Assembly: GCA_038030265.1 (NCBI GenBank)
Contig: CM075943.1
Location: forward strand, 6,386,001-6,450,000
DNA length: 64,000 bases
Direction of reading: 5' to 3'
Source of the DNA: Corythucha ciliata
Lineage: Eukaryota > Arthropoda > Insecta > Hemiptera > Tingidae
Shown: piece by piece, positions 24,001-36,000 of the stretch
Numbering within the stretch: position 1 is the stretch's first letter
Layout: each line of letters begins with the position of its first letter
Position numbers and translations under genes: made by a program
Notes under the pieces: generated by a model
Seen by the model: the letters and a program-made list of their open reading frames with translations, nothing else
The model's database searches: none
Told to the model about the DNA's origin: nothing

Positions 24001-27000
24001 CCACACTCATGATATTTTCTGTTCGGGGAATGTCAAGGGAGCGATATGGAATATTGTTTTTGATTAAGATGGCTACTCCTGCTTTGCCATCACATCGATC
24101 TTTTCTGATATTATTGTATCCTTCGAATATGATCTCTTGTTGTGGTCGAAACCATGTTTCGGAAAGTATTGCAATATTTATATTATTTTGGTACAGGCAT
24201 AATTCTAAACTTTCTTTGTTGCTAACAGCAGACCTCGCATTCCACTGTAGGAATTTGAGTGATTTTGTCATTCAGTTATTTTATAGTGATCAAATCTTGT
24301 TTTAATTTCTTTTATCAAATCTGTTTTGTTTGTTATTGTTGTATTTTTAAGACTTGTATAAATTTCATAAAGAGCTTCACATAGTAGGTTAGAATTTAAG
24401 GTAATTACTGATTGTTTTTGGGTGTCTAGTGATGATGAAGTTGAGTGTGGGTTAAACTTTATAGGGGTACATTGAAATAAATGTTGTCGGTTTTCGTCCA
24501 ACAACTGCCTATGCTCGTCCAGTGTTTTGTTCGGTGGGGTGTTCGGGCGGTGGCGCTTAGGTGGTATACGGTTTGAGATTTGTAAAGGGGGAAAGACAGA
24601 TGTATGTTTTATGCTTGGTACTTGATTAGTGAGGGCGTTTCTGAAAGTGTTGCTATTTAGCTTATCCTTTGCCTCAGTAAAGGATATATTTTCATTAGTC
24701 ATCATAGTTCTGATGGACTTCTGTCGACTAAACTCAGGGCATTTGCTTCTAGCGAGAGCCGAGTGCTCTCCTTTACAATGTACACAACTAACAGTGGTTT
24801 CTGTTGTGCATTCATTTGATGCGTGTTGATTACCACACTTATTACACCTAGGCTGGCTTCTGCAATTTTCCTTTTTGTGACCATAACGGAGACAATTGTA
24901 GCATTGAGTGACCCTAGGGGTGTATATTTCGACTGGGCATTTGACGCAATGTAAAATAATGTATTCCGGTAGAGTTTGTCCTCGGAAGGTGAGCAAAATG
25001 GTTTGGGTGGGCACATACTTGATTTGGTCGCCATTGACTTCTTTACGTGTGCAACGTTTAGCTTTAATCACTTCTACAGGATCATATGTAGGCGACTGAG
25101 TATCAGATATAATATCTTTTTCACTCAAGTCTAACCATACTCCCCTCATAATGCCTAGTCTCTGTACAATGTACGAGGGAGCGTAGGCTTTAAGTTTTTT
25201 ATCTTTAATTTTATTGGAGTCAATTAATCTGTTGGCGGATTCTCTATTAGTCAATTCAACCTTTATCCTATTCCTACCTATCTTCCGGATATCAGCTTCA
25301 CTTCTTAGTCATGCGGCTTAACGGTTTATTTCCATTTTAGCCACGAGTTTCCGCGCATTTCCTATATTTTAGCCACGAAATAGCGGATTTCCTCCAATTG
25401 GTCGTCGAATTATTTCTGCATTTTAGCCGTGAATTATTCCTTAATTTCAGCCTTGAATCACCTTGAACCTTGAATTAGTAGTTTGTCTCATTGTCAGCGT
25501 TATTCTAATTTTAGCCGCAAATTATTTGCCTATTTTTGGAATCGGATTATTTCTTAATTTCAACAGTGAAACACCGCATTCCTGAATTTTAGCTGCTAGC
25601 ACACATTATCTCAAATTGATCAGCGAATTAGTGTGTTTCTACATTTTAGCTGCTAATAAACGCTTTTTGAAAACATTAGCCACAAATTTAATTTTAGCTC
25701 CAATTTTTCTACGATTGAGCGTTTCACATCAATTTTAGGCGGGAATGAGCGGCTTGTCTGTTTTAGCCGAGAATCAGCGGGTTTTATGGTTTTATCTCAC
25801 GTATCCATGAATTAGCGTTTTTCTCAATTTTAGCATCACGTGAGTGCTTTTTCTCGGGTTGTACCAATATTACTGGGTGAACAAAAGCTTACGGAACGGG
25901 CATTAAAACAGGCCGCAGGGTCTCCAAAACGCACGCGCTGCGTGGAATCTGTAGCCTCCCGGGGGGAGAAGTATATTACTATAGTAATTTTCAGTTCCTC
26001 GGGTTATATTTCTCCACTTGCGTGTGAGAGGTAACTGGGGTATTCCACATGTGCATTTTGGGGACCCTGCGGCCTGTTTTTATACCCGTTCCGTAAGCCG
26101 TAATTAGACTCTCCCCTTTTTCACTACTTTTGCCGCGAATTAGAACAATTTTTTAATTTAAGCCGCGAATCAGCGCATTTCATCAAATTAATCCGTGAAT
26201 TGGTGTCTTTCTCCATTTTAGTTGCGAGTGAGCGTTTAACTTCAATTCTAGGCGGGACTCAGCTGATTTTCTCAGTATCCGCGAAACAGGTGGTTTTTTC
26301 ACTTTTATTAAATTTTAGCCCCGTTGTTACCTCGAGAAACCACGAATTAACGTTTTTAAAAAATAGCTGAGGCTGCTGAGGGATGGACGGCAGCATTTTC
26401 TCAATTATCGTCGCATATTTTTGTTTTCCATTTTTAGCCTCAAATTAGTGATTTTTTTAGTTTCTTACTACGAATCAGTGCTTTTTCGCTATTTTTGCTA
26501 CGAATTTCAGTACTTTTCTCAAGCAGCACATTAGAACGCCTTCTCAATTGTGTCCGACTATTTATTAAGGCCTGCGCAGAAACTTGATAGCGCCTGCGTA
26601 GTTTCTTTGTTTTGTCCGCGAAGTTGCCTTAAGATATCTCGAATTGATCTATTTTTCCTAATTTAAATGGCAAATGAGCGCTTATTCTCAATATTTGCCG
26701 CTAATCAACACTTTAAAAACTACAAATCCATTTTACATCTTTAAGCTTTTCGGGGCCCTCCTCTGAATAGTGGCCCGGGCCGGACCATCCCCTCACCAAA
26801 TGTAGACGAGGAATGAATAGAGGGGGGTGGAGGAACCATCTGCAATCATCAAGCAGCTCCCCCTTCAACAGGTCCTTTGGTAAAAGGGAAATGAAATCTC
26901 TCAAATCACTATCAACAAATTATCGTAGACGCCATCTTCTTGGGGGGGGGGTTCAGACCCCCAAAACCCACCCCGTATATCCGCCACTGGTGTAAATGAA

Positions 27001-30000
27001 TAATTAAACCGAAAAATTGATATTGTGCTTATCGTTGTTTTATAAGTTACCGTGACAACAATTCAAATTTGAAAGCTACTGCAACTAAAAGTAGCTTTCA
27101 TGCCCTACGCAATATCGCCCGACTGATGCAGTGCAGTTTTTTTGAGGTCCCCCGAATAAGTTTTTGCAGATAAATCTACACAACCTACTAAATTTGTAAC
27201 TTTTGTAGCAAAAAACTGTCACCCGAAAAGACTTTATATTAAATTTTTGCACCAAATTTTAGGATAAACTTGTGAACTTTGGCAAATTTTTCCAATTTCT
27301 TCCTCTATTTTGGACCTTTCCCTAATCAACTTTTTGGAGAAATATAAATGGTAATCGAAGGCCGTTGATACATTAGATTTTTGAACTTTTTGACGCGCTG
27401 GGATAAACTTAAAAATTGCACTACTTATTATCTCTCCCCTCGAATTTGTTATACATTTCTATAGTAATTTATGGTGTTTCTTGCATTACATTTTTGAACC
27501 AAATCTTAATGTGGTTAGATAAACGTATGAATTTTATCGATATTTTTGAAAATTCATTAAGTATTTTACCGCCTCCTCCCAACCATGAACTTTGAATTTT
27601 TCGAGATATCTCGAAGGTAATCGAGGGCTTTTGTTAAATTGAATTTTTGAGCCGAATTTTAGTAGTAAATTTTAACGCTATTTTTACACTTCCACATTGT
27701 GGGGACCACCCCCTCCCCCTTGACTTTTTCAAAAAATTAAAATGGGAATCAAAGGCTGCTTTATTAACATGGAATATTCGTTCCGAATATGATGCTTCTA
27801 GAATCAATTGGTGAATTGTAGTGATTTTTTGACCAGTTCAAGCCCTACCAACCCCCCTCCATCTCGACCAATTTGGCCCAAATGCAATACCGACCGGTGT
27901 CTTATAAGTACTGATTTTGTGCCAAAGAGCGTTCCGCTAAATTATAAGAATTCCGGAGACCATTGAATTCGTGTTCAAGAGGTTCTGAAACATTAAAAAT
28001 ACATGCCATGACCCATGTTTGCCACCATCACGACGAGACCAATAGTGCATTTTCAAAATGAAATGCACTAAAAAATGACGTGATGTGTGTGATTCTGTAT
28101 TAGCGTTTTTATAAAAGAAAACATTCCACACCTTTGATATTTTTTCTCGAGTTTCGTAGAAAACTTAGCTAGTTACGATTTGAAGACCACCGTTTCACCC
28201 TTCGCCCCTCACACTCCTACGGCGGTGCTATCTTCTGGGCGATTTGGGAATTACAATTGAAAGAGCCTTACCGACCGGTGATTTTCAGCGCTCACTCTTG
28301 GGTCAAGGTGTTTTGATAGGTTTTGGAAAGTAGAGCCTTAAGAGTACCAATAATGCAACAGGTCATATTGAAGGGATATAGACTTGAAATTAGGCATTGG
28401 CGAGGGAAATAAGATGACTATAGCAAGATTTATCTGAAATTCACAATTCAGATAAATGGGATCGACAAACCAGACAATGCGGCTCATAGTCTTATTTAAA
28501 ACAAAAGCATGCGCGTTTGACACTTTCAAAAAACAAATGTCACCATTTTATTCTATTACAAACGTCATTTTAGCTCCTTCAAAACTAAATTTTGTGGATT
28601 CGTCTCGTTCAAATCCCAATTTTGTGGGTTTTTGCTCTTTCAAAACCCAAAATTTCGTGGAATTAGCTCCTTCAAAAAATCAAATTTCGTGGATTTTTCT
28701 CGTCCAAAAACCAATTTTTACGGACTTTTGCTCTTTCAGAACCCAATTTCGGGGATTTTCGCCTGATTAAAAACTGTGGCTCTTTATAAAATATGGTCGG
28801 CTGGTTCGATGAGTTAAAAAACCTAATTTGGCGAAAAACGAACGACGAAAAACCAATTTTTGCGTGATTTCGCGTTGTCGTCGTTTATATTTTCCTTTTT
28901 TCTTTTCCATGTCAGCAATCAAGGGCAGTTGAGAGAATATTCGGGTCCGGGGACGAAACTCAAAGGGGACCATTCTAATACCCCCCCCCCCAGACTCACA
29001 CAATTATTTTAGTACCTCGATATAGTACCAAATATTTTTGCAACCACAAAAAGCCCAATCATAGCAAATCCCCAAGCTACAGCAGCGCTCCAAACCTCGA
29101 TGGTGGTGTTCCAACCACTGCAAGGCTCGAAATCACAGCAAAACCCCAAACCAAAGCAAAATCACAGAAAATCTCGTGACCACAGTAAAAATACAACCAC
29201 AGAGAAGGCCGAACCGTAGTAAAGCTCCAAACCACAGCAAAGTTCCAACCACAGCAAAGTCCCAACATCAGCAAAGGCCCAACCACAGCAAAGTCCCAAC
29301 CACCACAAAAAGCCCAATCACAGCAAATCCCCAAGCTACAGCAGAGCTCCAGAACCTCGATGGTGGTGCAGGCGCGGATTCAGAGTTGGCTTAAGGAAGG
29401 AGGCCATGACCTCTTCCTTATGCCTACCGCAAAGTTACACGCAGTTTCTGTGGTATAGAAGATCTGAATCTCCGATCATTGAAATATCGAAACATTAAGA
29501 AGCTTCAGAGCGAAATTTTATGCAAATGGAAAACGCTACAAATTTAAAGGTCAATACATACACTTCGGACGTGACGTGGAAACACGCTGTCCCACACGTG
29601 TGACATAAAAGCTCGGATTCGCATCATCCCACGTGTTCCCACGTCACGTCTGAGCAATGTGAACACTAACGAACAAAAGCATTTTCTGGAATTTTGTATC
29701 ACACGTGGGAATGCGTGTTCCCACGTAGTCTGTATTGACTTTAAGCCCGGAAACGGGAAAAGTGAAAAAAAGACCGAGAGCTGGCGTCAGTCCCATACAA
29801 CCGGAAGAACATAGTCATGAAAGCTGTGAAAAAAAAAAAGCTTATGACCCAAGGATTTTATAGCTAATTAAAGTCCTTAATTTGAAACATGAATTTAACC
29901 GGAAGAACATAGTTCAGAGACTTGTCTCATTTGAAAGGTTTTATGGAGCTGATTACGAATATGATCGTCTACCGGCGTCTGCCTGGTGCATTTGCCCTTT

Positions 30001-33000
30001 GTGGCTAGGGAATTTCAATTAACATCATAGTCCTGAAACTAGTCTCCTTTCGAAAGGTTTTACGGAGCTGATTACGAATATTATCGTCTGCTATTGTCTC
30101 ACTGGGGCATTTGCCCTCAGTGACCAGTCAAACTGCACAGAGGGAAAATAATTAGCAGGAAGATCATTGTCCTGAAACTATAGTCTCATTCGAAAGGTTT
30201 CATGGAGCTAATTACGATTATGATCGTCTGCCTGGGGCATTTGCCCTCTGTGGCTCGTCAAACTCAATTTTAATACGAATATGATCGTCTGCGCTGTCTG
30301 CTTGGGGCATTCACCCTTGGCGGGAAGGAAGCAATTTCCCTTCGCGCTGTTTTACTGTTCACTAAGGGTCCCAAATTAAGGATTTTGATTAGCTATAAAA
30401 CCCTTAGGCCCCAAATAAGGCATGGCCGACTCCCGGACTCGTAAATAGGAGGTCATAAGCTATCATTTTGACCATCATTCGTGACTATGTTCTTCCGGTT
30501 GAATGGGACTGTCGCCAGCTCTCGAACTACGAACAACTATGTATCCGTGTAACGTGAAATGACCGTTTGGTAAAAATATGCCGCGTCCCGAATGAAGTGA
30601 ACTCAGCGCATGGGTGGAGGAAGTAGGCATGGGCTGTCATGTCCCACGACTAGTAGAGCCGAGTTTTGGACACGACGAACCCAAAAATCCGAGCGTTCTA
30701 CCTCAACCCACCTGATCTTTTGACCTCTTTGCCACCGGTGCAGGTGCAGGGATCCGGGAAATTGGTTCATTGCTGAGCTAGAGTTGAGAACATTTTGGCG
30801 ATACAAGCGTGACGATGCTGATGGATTTTAACTTAATTATGGTATCTAGAAGTGGGCCAGCTGCCCCACAAAGTCTGCGCTTTTAAATCTAGGGGATGGC
30901 AACTGACCCCCCCCCCCTGCGCCACTCTATCTCACAACAACAAAATAGGTCCGAACACACAAAGTTGTGACCACTATAAAGCTCCAACCTTAACATTATT
31001 GTCGGGTTTCTAACCACACGGAGAATCCGAAAATTGAGACGAATTTTAAAGCATTCTTACTATAATGCCACCGTTTTTAACCAGAACAATGCACGAACTT
31101 GCACGTGATCAGCCCTGAAGTTAAAAAGGAAGAGATTTTGGAGGTGTTTTTGATTATTTTTTTGCCCTAGTGACCTCGACCCCAAGGGAGGGGCCATGGC
31201 CCCTGTGGCCCCTCCCTTGGATTCGCCACTGTGGTGGTGCTCCAACCACTGCAAGGCTCCAAATCACAGCAAAACCCAAAACCAAAGCAACATCACAGCA
31301 AGTCTCGTAACCACAGTCAAACTCCAACCACAGAGAAGGCCGAACCGTAGCAAAGCTCCAAACTACAGCAAAGTCCCAACCACAGCAAAGTCCCAACCAC
31401 AGCAAAGTCCCAACCACAGCAGAGCCCCAACCACAGCAAAGTCCAAGGTAAGGTAAGCAAAGTCAGGTAAGAAAATGAATACAATTATAAATGTGAATCG
31501 ACAGTTATCACATCACTACAAATAAAGAAACAGGAAAATTCATATGAAACTCAGGGTGGGTTAAGGACCCCTCCAACCGAAGATTTTGATTTCATTCTTT
31601 CGGGAAAAGAAACCCGAAAAGTCAGGAAAAGTGGCTACTACATCTTTCTTTTTAACTGGCGGTGTGCAATTTCTCCCCTCCCCCTCCTACTAGGGAAGAC
31701 AAAATTTTTTGCTTCGACCCCCCCCCCCTTGATAAAATGCTGGATCCACCACTGGCCACGGGCCTTTCTTTCAGCACCACCAGAAACCGCCCCAGTATGT
31801 CATTGCTCGTAGACGGGCTGTGTTGACTCGAGATTTGAAATAAGACGAGAAATTAAAGTAAATTGAACCGTTGTATTTTAAAGCCCGGTTTCCACTTGTA
31901 TCTTTTTAACCCGTTCCATACCACTCTAGACCTTTAAACTGGGCTTTAAACTGATACGCGCCGATCTTTTGAGGGGGAAAAGGAATGGAACGGGTCGACC
32001 CGCTATAGAGTCGGTTTTTGCCCGAACCATCAAAGGAAAGGAATGGAACGCGCATAGTCCAGTGGAAACGTGGTTCGCCGCGAGACCCGTTCCGTTCCCC
32101 CGTACTTTTTTTCTCCACAGCTAAGCCGCCGTGCTATCCTCAGTATTACCTACTAACTGCAGCAAGAACTCGAAATCGGTGGGGTGCATCCGAGTAAAGT
32201 TTTTGTAGAGTCCGCTGACTTCATGGAATTTCAAGTCGGCTAATAAACTTCTTCCACCGTAATCTTCGCGGGATTGAAATATTTTTTTTTACCCAGAAAC
32301 GCGGCGGTTTACGTTTATCAACTTTTCTTCTTTCTTTTTCTAGTTTCGCGTGAATATATATGTAAGTGGCGGCGGCCAGAGCAAGTTGCCGCGGTGAACT
32401 CATCTTTGAAACTGAAGGAAGAAGGAACGCGTATCCCACCAGCCCGTTCCTTCAAATGATACGGGTATAAGGAACGGAACGCTGCAATGATACGGCATGT
32501 CATTTTCAAGTCGTTCCATACCAAACTGGTATGGAACGCTGGTACGGAACGGCAAAAAGGTTCAAGTGGAAACCGGGCTTAATAGACTTCGATAAAAATA
32601 TAGATTGAAAAAACAATATGTTAAAACAATGTGAAGAGGGTAATTACGAGGGATGAAGACGCAACAATTCTCCCACGCTTAATTTTAGTCGGGCCTTCAT
32701 ATTACGTAATCCTGGAGGTACGCTGGCATACGTCGAGTTCTAGTGGAACGGCGTAGCGTCAGTTGTTGATTTTGTTCAGGTGGATCCCGAGGTGGAGAAG
32801 TGGTTGAGTAGGCTTGTTCGGATCCGACGAAACTGGGACTACTATAATAGGCGGTTTCCGAGGTAGGACATCTGAAGGTCGATTGTTTGAGGACGATTTA
32901 TTTTAGGAGTTTCTTCTGAATGAGTGTCTTCAAATTGAACTTTCTTTTTTACTTCGGACAGAAGGAGTTGATTTATGTGTCTTTTGAACACAAAACAATG

Positions 33001-36000
33001 CCTCGATGTGTCGTAATAGTTTGAATTTCACTTGACTGGTCATCAACTTTGAGGTGAAGATACGCCTTGTACATGTCTAGTTTACAAAAATAACGAGAAT
33101 CGCGTAGATTGTTGAGAATTTCTTCGATTTTCTTGATTGGATAGTGGACGTTTGACAGACGTTGATTTACGCTGATCTTGTAATCTACGCTCAGTTGCAC
33201 TGTGTTGTCAGGTTTGGGGATGACTACTAATGGTGAACCCCAATCACTAGTTTGAGCTTTCGAAATGATGTGGGCAGCTTCAAGTTCGTCTAACTCCTTT
33301 TCTACCTGTTCACGAAGGGCGTTCTCGGTGGAAAACAGGAGTCGCATTTTCTCGGAGTTTGAGGTTGACTTTGAAGTTCGAAACTGAACCGATTTTTTCT
33401 TCAAAAACATCGGCAAATTGACCTATTATCTGGTCGAGAGTGTTTACGGTGTGAATCGAGGGGATTGAGGGAGTGTCGAACGTGCGTTTATCGATGTCAT
33501 GGAGATTGATTTGAAGCTTCCGGATCCATGTTCGTCCGAGGAGAGGGGAGTAATCGACTGGAACGATGAAAAGTTCTTCTTTGACAGTGATGTTGTTGTA
33601 TGTGACGTTGACGAAAATCTTCCCATCGGGGATGAAAATATCACCCGTGTAAGAACGAAACCCGATGTCAGTTGACTGCAGTGCTCGATTGAGATTGAGT
33701 TTGGAGTATTGATCACGAGGTAAAAACGTGTATCCGGAGCCGGTGTCTACTTCGAAATCTACAATTTTTCCTTCGACGTTGATTTGGACGTTAAAGCGTT
33801 TGTTGTCACTTTGGTTTGATTCAATTTGTTTGATGTCGATGATTCGGAAAACGCCGTAATGGGGAGAGGAATGGACTGGATTGGTGGGTAGATCAATCTC
33901 TACATGATGAGCGGGTTCTCCCTTCGATTTATTCGTGTTTGCAAGCAAGGTACCGATGCAGACTTTCGAAATGTGCCCATTTTTGAAACATTCGTTGCAT
34001 TTAAGGATTGACGGGTCAGTTTTGCAGTTACGAGAGTGATGATTGTCCTTTCCACAGTGGAGGCACAGTCCATCGACTCCTAGTTCTTGATAATTCACGC
34101 GAGGCCTTGATTTGGACTGGTTTCGCTGGTTATGTCGATTTCTATTGTGGAACGATTTTCTTGATTTTTATCGATTTGTATGGGAAGAGCCGGGAGTTGA
34201 TGGTCGACTAATGCGGTTGATTTCAAGGTGAGAGGAAACAGCCGGTAACGTGGTAGCGAGGGTGTTCGAATCGATTTTTGATGCTTCGAGGGCAATGGCT
34301 TTTGCTACTATGGCCTTGAATTCACAATCCGAGGTGAAAGGTACTTCGAGTAATGAGCCACTTGCACATTTTTAAGAAACATTTTTTCCTAAAAGGTAAC
34401 AAAAATAGAAAAGGGTTGGCGCATTTTTTTTTCAATATCAACGAAAATTTAAATTGATATGAATTTTCAAAGTAGGTAAATTTTGACGCTTCCATGTAAA
34501 TACAACAGGCACTTCCCCCCTACCACGCAGATCTGCAGATTCATAAAAGCCTGCAGACCGGCCACATAGCGTTAATTGTTCAGCCTCAAAATGCATAACA
34601 TAGCTAATACAACAATTTATAATAATTCACCTCAATTTTGACCGCTCCTGGTCAATACAACTAGCACTTCCCCCCGTAGCGTGCAGATCTGCAGATTCAT
34701 AAAAGCCTGCAGATCGGCCACTTAGCGTTAATTGTTCAGCCTCAAAATGCATAATATAGCTAATCCAACAATTTGAGATGATTCACTTCAATTTTGACCC
34801 CTCCTGGTCAATACAACCAGCACTTCCCCCGTAGCGTGCAGATCTGCAGATTCATAAAAGCCTTGAGGGGTCAAAATTGAGGTGAATCATCTCAAATTGT
34901 TGGATTACCTCTATTATGCATTTTGAGGCTGAACAATTAACGCTAAGTGGCCGATCTGCAGGTTTTTATGAATCTGCAGATCTGCACGCTACGGGGGGAA
35001 GTGCTAGTTGTATTGACCAGGAGGGGTCAAAATTGAGGTGAATTATTATAAATTGTTGTATTAGCTATATTATGCATTTTGAGGCTGAACAATTAACGCT
35101 ATGTGGCCGGTCTGCAGGCTTTTATGAATCTGCAGATCTGCGTGGTAGGGGGGAAGTACCTGTTGTATTTACATGGAAGCGTCAAAATTTAAGCAAATTT
35201 TTGTAAATGGTATGATTGGCTGTTGCATGCAATTGAAGTCTGAGCGAATGAAGTAAAAGTGATTGTTCGAGTGTGTCGCTTCATTATTGTCATATTAAAA
35301 TATGATCGGTAATGTTGTGCCTATTATTGGTCTACTTTAACTTTATTTTTCAATTGTAGTCTCATTTTCGTTGAATTACGGAATTTTAGGTGTTAATCTG
35401 AAGATTTGGGGTGTTAATCTGCAGATCTGCAGATGCGAGGTGTTAATCTTGCAGATCTGCAGATCCGCGTTTTAGAGAGACCCAATGATTTGTACGCTCT
35501 GTTCTTCGCAAACGGTTCCAAATTTACAAGAGTAAGAATATAGGTGTGTTCCATTGTTTTGTACTTCCATCTTTCCTACAGGAATGGAAGTATGGTAATC
35601 GTGAAAAAATTCGAGTCCGAGCTGACTTATCATTCTTGATGTACAACCTCAGAAAAGTTGAAAAAGTGGTTTTCGGCATGCCGTCGGTCTGTCGGTCTTT
35701 AGTGAAGGAAAATTGCAGCATTGACAGTTGTTTTCTTTTATTATTTTCAGAAATTTCAATGAAATGCTGTTCGTGCTACACTTTTCCTGCAATGGAAAAC
35801 GCCTAATAGTCCATTAGAATAGTTTGTAGGGCGTGATTTATGGAGGTTCTCAGACTAGTTGTACGGCGAATAAGATTTTTTTCCTCTCTACTGTTTTACT
35901 TACTCTTTGAAAGAGAAGAGACGCTTAATATGTAGTACTATCATGTGACCAAACAAATCTATTGGTGCTTCCACAATGCTTACCCGTCAGTCGAAATCGT

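Larger units (their letters stand above)
21009..25310 (-). mobile_element. I-like non-LTR retrotransposon, 5'-truncated, inactive
   Basis: Gene order on the - strand: ORF1 with three CCHC-type knuckles, then ORF2 with endonuclease, reverse transcriptase and RNase H. This two-ORF layout with a terminal RNase H is typical of the I group. The 5' end is cut near 25310, inside ORF1, where it abuts the GAATTAGCG array. ORF2 has three in-frame stops and one frameshift. Confidence 0.88.

Noticed and set aside
29077..29334. Trp/Cys-rich open frame on the - strand, and its relative at 31154-31417
   Set aside because: The residues follow directly from the 17-bp minisatellite in three frames; no start context or homology signal.
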